Assembly (NCBI RefSeq): GCF_900142775.1
Contig: NZ_FRCC01000015.1
Coordinates: 1-64,000 of the forward strand
Length of the DNA: 64,000 bases
Origin: Flavobacterium flevense
GTDB lineage: Bacteria; Bacteroidota; Bacteroidia; Flavobacteriales; Flavobacteriaceae
Direction of reading: 5' to 3'
The notes beneath the pieces are model-generated. The model was given only the letters and a program-made list of their open reading frames with translations. It made no database searches and was not told the DNA's origin. Below are positions 37,582 through 49,734 of this stretch, one piece after another. Numbering within the stretch: position 1 is the stretch's first letter; each line of letters starts with the position of its first letter. A program made the translations under genes and the position numbers.

Positions 37582-39072
37582 TCAATCAGTTCCTAAATAG
37601 GTGTTTTGACTAAATGTAAATACATTAGAAGGAGTCCTTGCTTCTTTTAAAATACGTTCCATTTGAGCTACAATCTTAGGATTTTGCTTTGCAACATTAT
37701 TTTTTTCACCTGGATCCTTTGTTAGATTATAAAGTTCCAATGGTGCTTTGGGATTTTTAAGTACATTATACTTAACTGCCTTCCAGTTTCCTTTTCTAAC
37801 AGCCTGACGACCTCCTTTTTCATGAAACTCCCAATATAAATATTCATGTTTTTTTTGATCTTCTTTTTTTCCTAATAATTCTGGTAAAAAAGAAATTCCA
37901 TCTAAATTATTTGGTTTTTCAGCTCCTATAATATCACAGAAAGTTGGAAAAATATCCCAAAAAGCCGACACATGATTTGAGGTACTTCCTTCTTTAATTT
38001 TCCCTGACCACTTAACTATCATAGGTACCCTTATACCTCCCTCATATAAATCTCTTTTCGTTCCTTTAAATGGACCATTACTATTAAAAAAGTTAGGATC
38101 TGCCCCTCCTTCAGTATGTGGCCCGTTGTCTGAAGTAAATATAATTATAGTATTATCAGCGATTCCCAGCTCATCAACCTTCTTCATTATTTCTCCTACT
38201 TGTTGATCCAATAAATGTACCATGGCTGCAAATGCTGCATGTGTTTCTTTTTGAGATGCATATGCCCCATTCCCATAATTTTGACCATCTTCTCCTTTAA
38301 ATGATTTTTCAGGTAAATATTTGTTTCTATATTTTTCAATTAACCCTTCAGGAGCTGCCAATTCAGCATGAGGTATAATTGATGCCACATAAGCAAAGAA
38401 AGACTTATCTTTATTTTGTTCAATAAACTGAAGAGTTTTATCATGAATTAAACTAGGAGCATAAACATCCCTTTTCCCATTCAAATTACCTTTCAATACT
38501 ATAGAATCCTTATTAGACCATAAATGATTAGGATAATAATTATGTCCTAAACGTTGACAATTATAACCAAAGAAAACATCAAAACCTTGTTTTATAGGAT
38601 CACCTTCGGATCCGGGAAATCCTAATCCCCATTTTCCAAAAGCACCTGTGATATAACCCGCTTTTTTCATAGCCTCCGCCAATGTGTATGTATTATCTGG
38701 AATAGGGTACTGCCCTTCAGGCATAATTTCCTTATTCCCTCTAACAACAGTATGCCCTGTGTGCATTCCCGTGAGTAAAGCAGATCTTGATGGAGCACAG
38801 ACAGTACTTCCTGAATAGTGTTGCATAAACAGCATCCCTTGTGATGCTAATCTGTCAATATTAGGCGTTTTAAATTTAGTTTGCCCATAAACACTAACAT
38901 CTCCATATCCTAAATCATCGGCTAATATATAAATGATATTGGGCTTATTCTTACTATTTACACTTGATACATCATCTACAATAGAATTAGTATTTTTGAT
39001 AAATCCATAAAAAAACAAAGATAAAACTAACGCTAAACCAACATTTCTGTAACCTTTTTTATTAATTATCAT
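37582..39072 (-). CDS. S1-family sulfatase (CAPSR type)
   Basis: This 496-residue sulfatase has an N-terminal signal/anchor (hydrophobic 11-24). ADDLGYGD provides D52 and D53. The signature C-A-P-S-R begins at C92. GKWGLGF replaces the usual GKWHLG, with Gly where His is common. TSDNGPHTEGGADPNFFNS then follows and YEGGIRVPMIVKW completes the core. The TGHTVVRGNKE segment after the active site is typical of a widespread arylsulfatase group (S1_16 or S1_20 by feel, inferred). It is the first gene of a leftward operon with the GH30-like and FN3-bearing enzymes and is divergent from HTCS-2, so HTCS-2 control is likely. The Gly in GKWG removes a side chain often near the active site. Confidence 0.92.
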   Translation of the reverse strand: MIINKKGYRNVGLALVLSLFFYGFIKNTNSIVDDVSSVNSKNKPNIIYILADDLGYGDVSVYGQTKFKTPNIDRLASQGMLFMQHYSGSTVCAPSRSALLTGMHTGHTVVRGNKEIMPEGQYPIPDNTYTLAEAMKKAGYITGAFGKWGLGFPGSEGDPIKQGFDVFFGYNCQRLGHNYYPNHLWSNKDSIVLKGNLNGKRDVYAPSLIHDKTLQFIEQNKDKSFFAYVASIIPHAELAAPEGLIEKYRNKYLPEKSFKGEDGQNYGNGAYASQKETHAAFAAMVHLLDQQVGEIMKKVDELGIADNTIIIFTSDNGPHTEGGADPNFFNSNGPFKGTKRDLYEGGIRVPMIVKWSGKIKEGSTSNHVSAFWDIFPTFCDIIGAEKPNNLDGISFLPELLGKKEDQKKHEYLYWEFHEKGGRQAVRKGNWKAVKYNVLKNPKAPLELYNLTKDPGEKNNVAKQNPKIVAQMERILKEARTPSNVFTFSQNTYLGTD

Positions 39073-39385
39073 ATAACTTTAAATGTTTTTATTTTATTTA
39101 TGATTATTTTTTTTTTCAAAAACGTTTCTCAACCTATTTGATTAAAACAAAATTATTTATAATAAAAACAATTTAATTCTCATTTAACACCTTTGAATGT
39201 TGCAATTTTATTTTTTGAAATTTTTTTCTTTCAAACGCAACATTTCATATCCTATAATTCAACATATTTTATCCAAATACATAAGGCAAAAACAATAAAA
39301 AACGAGATATTGCTGATATTTTCCGTCTTATATGAATTAACACTCATATTGTATATTTACTACACTAAAAATAATTTGAAACCTT
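39073..39385. promoter_or_regulatory. Divergent control region between a sulfatase and HTCS-2
   Basis: This 313-base non-coding AT-rich region carries promoters for the leftward sulfatase operon and the rightward regulator. TATATTTA about 30 bases before HTCS-2 is one base off the TAnnTTTG -7 consensus. No operator repeat was certain. A small rightward open frame across 39193-39405 is probably not a gene. Confidence 0.4.
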
Positions 39386-42300
39386 ATGAAAATAAAATAT
39401 TATAATTTATTTATCAAATATTTTTCCCCTTTGTTTTGTATATTAATATTTAACTTTACTAATGCTCAATCAAAAAATGCATATTTTCATGAATTAAATA
39501 TTCAGGGAATTCCATTTAATAAAAAAGTAAATATATTATTTGAAGACAGCATTGGTTATTTGTGGATTGGAACAAATACTGGCCTATACAAATATGATGG
39601 AAATAGTCTAGTTGGCTATCAAAATAATGTTTTTGTATCTCATTCTTTACCTAACAACACAATAAATTCTATAATTGAAGATGCTGACAAAAACTTATGG
39701 ATTGGTAGTGAAAGTTACTTAATTCATTATAATAGAAAAGAAAATAAATTTAAAGGTTTTTATAAAAACAACACCTTCACTGTTTTTAAAAAGACTTCAA
39801 ACAGCAATATCTGGGTAAACTCTAAAAACATAGGGCTGCTATCAATCAAACCTAATAAAGACAAAAAAGAAATTGACTTACCTCTTGATAACTATAAAAT
39901 AATAAAAATTAATAAACAAATAAATACTTTTATTGAAGATAATTTTAACCGATATTGGATAGGTACTCCTAATGGACTTTATGTTATAAATAATAATAAA
40001 TTCATGCCTACTGATTTTAAAAAAAATATCAAAGCAGTTAAATCATTTGGAAATAATCAGTTTATTGCTATCACTAATAAAGACCTTTATGTTTTAAGTT
40101 ATAATAAAAGTAATTATTCACTTGAAATACTAGAACAATATCTTGATATTATGAATCCTTTTTCCGAAGTAGGATTATTAAATAACATGGTAAAAAATCC
40201 TTATAATGAAACACTTTGGATAGGATCTTCTCAAGGCTTAATTAAAGCAACTAGAAAAAATAATTCCTATACTTTTTCAATATATTCACAAGGAAAGTCA
40301 AAAGGAGAATTGAAAAATGACCAAATAAGTTCAGTCCTTTTTGATTCTTATAATAATTTATGGATAAGCACTTCAAAAGGGATAAACAAAAAGCTTGGAA
40401 GAACTTCTGTTTTTGAATTCAACAAAATTACAACCAATAACAACTTAAAAAATATTGAATCAAACACGATAATTTCATATAATTCAAATACCGTTTTAGT
40501 TGCTTCTGAAAATGGCATATATAACTACAATCCTAAAAGCAAAGAATACAAAAAAATACAAATTCCATTAAGTGGTGTCGTAAAAATTGCTTTTAATTAT
40601 GAAAAAAACAAACTTTTTATAGCTAATGGAGGAACTTTGTATGAAACTGATGAATACACACCTAACAAATCAAAACTAAACACAACAAAATTAGCCTCTT
40701 ACGAAGGACGTATCTCTGATATTGCAGTAATTAACAGCAATGAAATTTGTATTGGTATTTGGGGAAAAGGAATTAAAATAATTAACAAAAAAAATGAAAT
40801 ATCTGAATTCAAAAAACAAGCAATTTCAAAACTTAAAAACACCCATATATCTGTATTATTACTAACTTCTGACAACAAATTATGGGTAGGAACAAGAGGA
40901 GAAGGATTATTTGAACTAGATTTCAATAAAGAAACTATTAAAGAATTCTTAGCCTCAGAAAGAGAAGGATTAACATCCAATGGTATTCTAAGTATTTTTG
41001 AAGACAGTAAAAAAAACATTTGGATAGGAACACGTGGAGGAGGCTTAAACAAGTATCTAAAAACTACTAACAATTTCGCACATTTCAATTCTTCAAATAA
41101 CTCCTACTTAGATACTTCAATTTCGGATATTCAAGAAGACAGCAAAGGTAATATCTGGTTGAGCACAAAAGATGGCTTAGTCTATTTTGATGTAGCCAAT
41201 AAAAAATTTATTCCTTTTAGACAAGAAGACGGCATAGAAGAAAGTGAATTTGCATTCAATTCAAGTAGCTCAAATAAAAACAAAGACATCCTTTATTTTG
41301 GTTGTAGTGAAGGTTTTTACAGTGTACATATTTCAAACTTTATTCAAAAAAAATTACCCCCTTCAACAGTCATTACTAATTTTTCAATTCTGGGAGAAAC
41401 TATAAAAAATGATGATACTACGCAAAATAATTTAATTAAATTAAACTCTAACCCCTCCTCGGTTATAACTCTCCCATATGATCAAAATAATATTGTATTT
41501 AATTTTTCTTCATTAGATCTTACAACTCCAAGTAAAAACCAATACGCATATATGCTTGAGGGTCTAAATGATTACTGGGTCTACACCAATGCTTCAAACA
41601 GAAATGCAAACTACAATAATTTACCTCCAGGCACCTATACTTTTAAAGTTAAAAGTTCTAACAGTGATGGTGTATGGAATAAAACTCCAACAACACTTAA
41701 ATTTGTTATAAAACCTCCTTTTTGGAAAAGTCCTTGGGCCATTTTTTGCTATTGGCTATTAATAGCTATTATTATTTTCATAAGTTCAAAACTCGTTCGA
41801 AGATGGTATCAACTTAAAAAAAATCTAGTTAAAGAAACCATCAGTAGAGAAAAAGATAACGAACACAACATGATGAAAATGGTCTTCTTCACGGATATTT
41901 CACATGAATTACGTACTCCTCTTTCATTGATTTTAGGAACAATAGAGAAAGTTGTGAAAGAAAAAAAATTTATATTAAGTCCGCTAACAGCCCAAAGAAT
42001 ATATAACAATAGTTTAAGAATGCACAGGCTTATCAATCAAATAATGGATATTCGAAAATTTGATGTTGGACAATACAAATTATGCGTTTCTAAAAATGAT
42101 ATTGTAAAAGATGTTAGTATTATTAAGGATAGTTTTAATGATTTTGCCCGAATATACAAAATCAAATACGATTTCATTTCTGAAGAAGACAAAATTACAG
42201 GTTGGTTTGATGTTGATATTTTGGAAAAAACTTTATTCAATATTTTATCAAATGCTTTCAAATACACCAAGGAAAACGACGAAATATCTGTAAAACTTGA

Positions 42301-43501
42301 ACTTATTAAAAAAAAGGATACCAATTCTAATACAGACTTAGATCTTGAAAAAAACACCTATATCAAATGCAGTGTCAAAGACAACGGCATAGGTATTCCC
42401 AAAAAAGATTTACCTTTTATATTTGACCGCTACTACCAATCTACAAAATCACATAGCAATCAAATACCCGGTACTGGAATCGGAATGGAACTGGTTCATA
42501 AACTAATTGAGAAACATTATGGAATAATAACAGTTGATAGTGAAGAAAACATTTTTACAGAGTTTACTTTTTATTTACCTATAAACAAAGAACAATATAC
42601 CAAAGACGAAAGAATAAAAAATAGTATGCCATTAAAAAGGAGTTTTATTGAAAACTCCGAATTTAAAGTTATCGACGAAGTAACCACTGACTTTAACAAC
42701 CAAAAGATTATCCAAAAAAATAATAATAAACAAAAGGTGTTAATAGTAGAAGATAATTTAGAATTAAGAACAATGATTAAAGAAGAATTAAGCGAAGAAT
42801 TCATCATAATGGAAGCTGAAAATGGTGAAGAAGGCTATCAGATTATTTTAAAAGAAAAGCCTCTTTTAATAATAAGTGATATTTTAATGCCTATTGAAGA
42901 TGGAATATCTATGCTTAAGCGCATAAAAAACAATCCCGAGATATCCAATATTCCAATTTTTATGCTTACAGCAAAAAACTCAGATGAAACAAAAATTGAA
43001 TGTCTAAGTCTTGGATCTGATGATTATATTGAAAAACCGTTTAGTTTGGAATTTGTAAAATGGAAAGTTAAAAATACTTTAACAAAACAAACCGAACTCA
43101 AAGAACGTTACAGTAAAGTTATTACAGCCGAACCTTCGGAAATCAATATTGATTCAAATGATGAAAAATTCATAAAGAGACTTATACAAATTATTGAAAA
43201 CTCAATGGATGATAACCTCTTAAGTGTGGAATATTTAGCTTCTGAAATAGGTATGAGTCGCGCTAATTTATATCGCAAACTTCAGGCAATTATTAATGAT
43301 ACACCAGTAAATTTTATTAAAACCATACGATTAAAACGTGCGGCGCAGCTTCTCAAAAAAAGTGATTTGTATATTTCTGAAATTGCTTATATGACTGGTT
43401 TTAACAATCAAAAGTATTTTGGTAAATGTTTTCATAAAGAATATGGCATGAGTCCTACAGAATACATTAAAAAGTATAGTGAAAATGGATTTTCTAAATA
43501 A
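39386..43501 (+). CDS. Hybrid two-component system regulator (HTCS-2)
   Basis: This 1371-residue regulator has the HTCS layout: signal segment (to about TNAQ, residue 27), propeller repeats of the W-I-G-T/S type to about 690, a Y_Y_Y domain around 710-775, a transmembrane helix at about 783-806, histidine kinase with HELRTPL (H840), DNGIGIPKK and GTGIGMELV boxes, receiver with IISDILMP (D1165), and a C-terminal AraC domain from about 1255. The sensor differs much from HTCS-1 in sequence, so the two probably recognise different sugars. It is divergent from the sulfatase-GH30-like-FN3 operon and followed 107 bases later by the GH2 gene on the same strand. Those flanks are its most likely targets. 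Confidence 0.96.
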   Translation: MKIKYYNLFIKYFSPLFCILIFNFTNAQSKNAYFHELNIQGIPFNKKVNILFEDSIGYLWIGTNTGLYKYDGNSLVGYQNNVFVSHSLPNNTINSIIEDADKNLWIGSESYLIHYNRKENKFKGFYKNNTFTVFKKTSNSNIWVNSKNIGLLSIKPNKDKKEIDLPLDNYKIIKINKQINTFIEDNFNRYWIGTPNGLYVINNNKFMPTDFKKNIKAVKSFGNNQFIAITNKDLYVLSYNKSNYSLEILEQYLDIMNPFSEVGLLNNMVKNPYNETLWIGSSQGLIKATRKNNSYTFSIYSQGKSKGELKNDQISSVLFDSYNNLWISTSKGINKKLGRTSVFEFNKITTNNNLKNIESNTIISYNSNTVLVASENGIYNYNPKSKEYKKIQIPLSGVVKIAFNYEKNKLFIANGGTLYETDEYTPNKSKLNTTKLASYEGRISDIAVINSNEICIGIWGKGIKIINKKNEISEFKKQAISKLKNTHISVLLLTSDNKLWVGTRGEGLFELDFNKETIKEFLASEREGLTSNGILSIFEDSKKNIWIGTRGGGLNKYLKTTNNFAHFNSSNNSYLDTSISDIQEDSKGNIWLSTKDGLVYFDVANKKFIPFRQEDGIEESEFAFNSSSSNKNKDILYFGCSEGFYSVHISNFIQKKLPPSTVITNFSILGETIKNDDTTQNNLIKLNSNPSSVITLPYDQNNIVFNFSSLDLTTPSKNQYAYMLEGLNDYWVYTNASNRNANYNNLPPGTYTFKVKSSNSDGVWNKTPTTLKFVIKPPFWKSPWAIFCYWLLIAIIIFISSKLVRRWYQLKKNLVKETISREKDNEHNMMKMVFFTDISHELRTPLSLILGTIEKVVKEKKFILSPLTAQRIYNNSLRMHRLINQIMDIRKFDVGQYKLCVSKNDIVKDVSIIKDSFNDFARIYKIKYDFISEEDKITGWFDVDILEKTLFNILSNAFKYTKENDEISVKLELIKKKDTNSNTDLDLEKNTYIKCSVKDNGIGIPKKDLPFIFDRYYQSTKSHSNQIPGTGIGMELVHKLIEKHYGIITVDSEENIFTEFTFYLPINKEQYTKDERIKNSMPLKRSFIENSEFKVIDEVTTDFNNQKIIQKNNNKQKVLIVEDNLELRTMIKEELSEEFIIMEAENGEEGYQIILKEKPLLIISDILMPIEDGISMLKRIKNNPEISNIPIFMLTAKNSDETKIECLSLGSDDYIEKPFSLEFVKWKVKNTLTKQTELKERYSKVITAEPSEINIDSNDEKFIKRLIQIIENSMDDNLLSVEYLASEIGMSRANLYRKLQAIINDTPVNFIKTIRLKRAAQLLKKSDLYISEIAYMTGFNNQKYFGKCFHKEYGMSPTEYIKKYSENGFSK

Positions 43502-43599
43502 AAAACTCATTGTTTTACAACATTAATACCCAAATTTTGTAACAACAAAGCCCATAAAACAGCTACATATCAACCTAATTTTATCTTTTAATTTTTTAA

Positions 43600-46818
<3,219 letters not shown>

Positions 46819-47577
46819 ATTATTTGAGTTATACGCTTAGTTATTATTTGATAAATCAATTAAAACTTTATATTGTGTTTAATTACCAAACTTCTATAGA
46901 GATTAACCTTTATACGAGACTAAATTACAGTAAAGACATAATAATAAGCTATTTGCATAATTATATAAGTGTATAACTCAAAAATCCTAAATGGATTGAG
47001 GACAACTAAAAAAACAAGTTGTTTAAAGACCGTAAAGTTCAAGCTCATGCAACGTATACTGGTAGAGTACAAAGTCTAGACGAAAATGTAGGGAAGGTTA
47101 TAAATAAATTAAAAGAACTTAGGCTTTACGAAAACACTCTTATTATTTTCACATCAGACAACGGTGGGCTATCTACTGCAAAAGACTCACCAACCTCTCA
47201 ACCTTTCCCTCAATAACTGGTAAAGGCTGACAATTTAAAGATGGTATCTGGATGTCTTTTATTATCAAAATACTACATGAAACAAATAAAGGCTTAGTCA
47301 ATAACATCCCTGTATTGAGCATTGATATGTTTTCACACCGTTTTGAATTACCTCAAAATAACAAATAAAAACAAAGTAGATGGAGTTAATATTAGAATTT
47401 TGAAACAGGAAAAAATGTTGTTTTGATTTAGAAGTCAACTTAGGAAAACAACATAACCTAGCAAGTTAAATGCCTGATTTTGTCAAAGTTTTGTACAGAG
47501 AACTAGATGTTTAAAAATAACATAACCATGGGGTTATGATGCGCGCAACCCCACTTAGGAAAAAAAAAGAAAGTATT
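46819..47577. other. Region without an intact gene, containing a decayed sulfatase
   Basis: About 170 AT-rich bases with nothing recognisable precede the sulfatase remnant at 46990-47514, and about 60 bases then lead to the intact sulfatase. No terminator was found, so transcription from the GH2 gene may run through into the next sulfatase. Confidence 0.6.
46990..47514 (+). pseudogene. Sulfatase pseudogene, 5'-truncated and frameshifted
   Basis: Three frames together reconstruct the second half of an S1 sulfatase. The first, from 47019, contains AHATYTGRVQSLDENVGKV and ENTLIIFTSDNGG. After a frameshift the frame around 47210-47368 reads ITGKG-stop-QFKDGIWMSFIIK, where TGA replaces the Trp of the usual AGKGW motif. 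After another frameshift the frame from 47422 reads FDLEVNLGKQHNLAS and, past a stop, VKVLYREL, the usual C-terminal block. The N-terminal half with the metal aspartates and the catalytic cysteine is missing. It resembles but does not duplicate the intact sulfatase just downstream. Confidence 0.88.
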
Positions 47578-49053
47578 ATGAGAAGAAAAACAACCTTAAT
47601 CGTAACAATTTTTCTTGCGTTTTCAGTTAATGCATGTAAATCACAAAACGCACAAAAAACAAACATTACCCAAAAACCAAACATCGTACTAATAAATGTA
47701 GATGATTTGGGCTGGAAAGATTTGGGCTTTATGGGAAGCACTTATTACGAAACCCCAAACTTAGACAAACTGGCAACTGAAGGTATGATATTTACCAACG
47801 CTTATGCTGGAGCGGCCAATTGTGCTCCAAGCAGGGCTTGCTTGATTTCTGGACTAAATACGCCACGACATGGAATTTATACCGTTGGTTCTTCTGATAG
47901 AGGAAACCCTAAAACCAGAAAACTTATACCTATAAAAAACACAGATCATTTAACCAATACTGTTTACACACTGCCACAAATGCTAAAGTCTGCAGGGTAT
48001 ATAACTGGTAGTTTTGGTAAATGGCACGTAGGTAATAACCCTACCGAACAAGGTATTGATGTAAATATTGGCGGTAGCAGCAAAGGAAACCCTGGAAGCA
48101 AGGGTTATTTTTCACCATATAAAATAGATAACATTATTGATGGTCCGAAAGGCGAGTATTTAACCGATAGACTAACAAATGAAGCTATTTCATTTGTTAA
48201 AAAATATAAAGACTCCACATTCTTCTTGTACCTACCTTACTACACAGTTCACTCACCAATAATGGGTAAAGAATCGTTTATTGAAAAATTCAAAAAGAAA
48301 AAAGGCAGCAACGGACAAGAAAGACCTGATTATGCTGCCATGATAGCCTCTATGGATGAAAATATAGGACGTTTATTGGAAGTAATAAAAGAAACTGGAT
48401 TAGAAAAAAATACAATTATTATATTTACTTCAGACAATGGAGGTATAAGAGCTATATCGCATCAAGATCCACTTAGAGCAGGGAAAGGTTCTTACTACGA
48501 AGGTGGTATCCGCGTCCCTTTAATTATAAAATGGCCAAACCATTTACAAACCAATACGAGAATAGCACAGCCGGTATCCAATATTGACTTCTATCCTACT
48601 ATACAAACCATTGCTAAACCCAAGAGATCAGCTAAATTATTAGACGGAATAGATTTAAACACTATTTTATCCGATCAAACTCTAATAGAAAGAGACTTGT
48701 TTTTTCACTTTCCTATATATCTTGAAGCCTATAAAAAAGAGGAAGATGACAGTAGAGACCCTTTATTTAGAACCAGACCTGGTTCTGTCATCATTTCCGG
48801 AGACTGGAAACTACATCATTATTTTGAAGATGAAGCTTTTGAACTTTACAATTTGAAAACAGATTTAGGAGAAACCAACAACATAGCTGAAAAGCATCCT
48901 GAAAAGATAAAAGAACTTTACAAAAAATTAGAAGATTGGCGAGAAAAAACAAACGCACCTTTACCTTTTGAAAAGAACTTTAACTATGATGCTGTGTTTG
49001 AAGCCAAAGAGAAAATAATTACAAGAAAAGACATATCAAAAGAAGTTGATTAA
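47578..49053 (+). CDS. S1-family sulfatase (CAPSR type), lipoprotein
   Basis: The ATG at 47578 opens a lipoprotein signal (hydrophobic 6-17, VNAC with C20). An upstream ATG at 47536 adds 14 basic residues and is less likely. The 491-residue product has NVDDLGWKD with metal aspartates D42 and D43, signature C-A-P-S-R at C82, GKWHVGN, and TSDNGG, then YEGGIRVPLIIKWP. The core is complete. A strongly charged tail (FEAKEKIITRKD) ends the protein. It follows the sulfatase pseudogene by 64 bases, and a 681-base gap separates it from the next sulfatase. It is probably on the HTCS-2/GH2 transcription side. It differs from the sulfatase at 37582 (GKWH here, GKWG there), so it is not a simple duplicate. 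Confidence 0.93.
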   Translation: MRRKTTLIVTIFLAFSVNACKSQNAQKTNITQKPNIVLINVDDLGWKDLGFMGSTYYETPNLDKLATEGMIFTNAYAGAANCAPSRACLISGLNTPRHGIYTVGSSDRGNPKTRKLIPIKNTDHLTNTVYTLPQMLKSAGYITGSFGKWHVGNNPTEQGIDVNIGGSSKGNPGSKGYFSPYKIDNIIDGPKGEYLTDRLTNEAISFVKKYKDSTFFLYLPYYTVHSPIMGKESFIEKFKKKKGSNGQERPDYAAMIASMDENIGRLLEVIKETGLEKNTIIIFTSDNGGIRAISHQDPLRAGKGSYYEGGIRVPLIIKWPNHLQTNTRIAQPVSNIDFYPTIQTIAKPKRSAKLLDGIDLNTILSDQTLIERDLFFHFPIYLEAYKKEEDDSRDPLFRTRPGSVIISGDWKLHHYFEDEAFELYNLKTDLGETNNIAEKHPEKIKELYKKLEDWREKTNAPLPFEKNFNYDAVFEAKEKIITRKDISKEVD

Positions 49054-49734
49054 TATATAAAAAATTTAAACTCAACCGCTCTGCCGTGCAAGTGCAGAAG
49101 TTTACTTGATAAGGAACTGAAGGTTTCTCTATTTTGAAAACTGATAAAAAACATTTAAAATTACTAGCCAATAATAACCTTTGCAACATAATTACATCTT
49201 TATTGAAACAATATTTACTAAACGAAATACAAAAATTAAATAACTTAGTACCAAACCAAATATTAATTTTGATCTTATTCAAAAAGAACAATCAAAGCCT
49301 TATATTATAAATTACATGACTATCCGCTAAGTTGACTAAATAAAAAAACAGTCCACAGATGACACTGATTTTAACGGATTATCGCAGATTGTGATTTATA
49401 AAGAGGTATTAAAACCCGTTAAAATCAGTGTCATCTGTGTGCCATTCTCAACGATTGATATAAGAAACAGATAGTCATAATAAATTATACCATATACAAA
49501 TGTAAATTTTCAGATGAAATCACCCGACAAAATTCTATCTATGGTCTTTCAAGGGCATTTAATCTTTGATTAAAGAATCCACTTTCTATTAATGGAAAAG
49601 AAGTATTTTTAAAACCATAACTACAAATCGATTATTTTAATAAATAAAATCTTGCTCTTAGAGTATTTTTTTAAATATTGAAACTAACAACACTCGTTAC
49701 AATAACAAAATAATTATCCATAATTTAAAAAAAA
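49054..49734. other. Intergenic region with a large palindromic repeat
   Basis: This 681-base gap holds the inverted repeat at 49354-49439 and no gene I can support. The small minus-strand frame at 49019-49291 overlaps the preceding gene and lacks any recognisable feature. The last 200 bases are AT-rich and probably contain the promoter for the following sulfatase. Confidence 0.5.
49354..49439. repeat. REP-like palindrome (24-base arms)
   Basis: Two perfect 24-base arms, CACAGATGACACTGATTTTA plus four bases at 49354-49377 and its complement at 49416-49439, enclose a 38-base loop. The sequence is less AT-rich than the surroundings. It resembles the CACAGAT/ATCTGTG palindromes that I associate with intergenic repeats of Bacteroidota, which may be spread by REP-associated transposases. 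No T-tract follows, so a simple terminator is unlikely. Confidence 0.75.

Noticed and set aside
39193-39405. Open frame of 70 residues just upstream of HTCS-2
   Set aside because: It is rich in Ile, Phe, Tyr and Lys as expected from AT-rich non-coding DNA, overlaps the start of HTCS-2 and has no recognisable domain.
40699-41088. Minus-strand open frame of 129 residues inside HTCS-2
   Set aside because: It is antisense to the propeller repeats of a certain gene and shows no family features.
49019-49291. Minus-strand open frame of 90 residues downstream of a sulfatase
   Set aside because: It overlaps the sulfatase 3' end, has no recognisable domain and no start signal; composition is that of AT-rich spacer.
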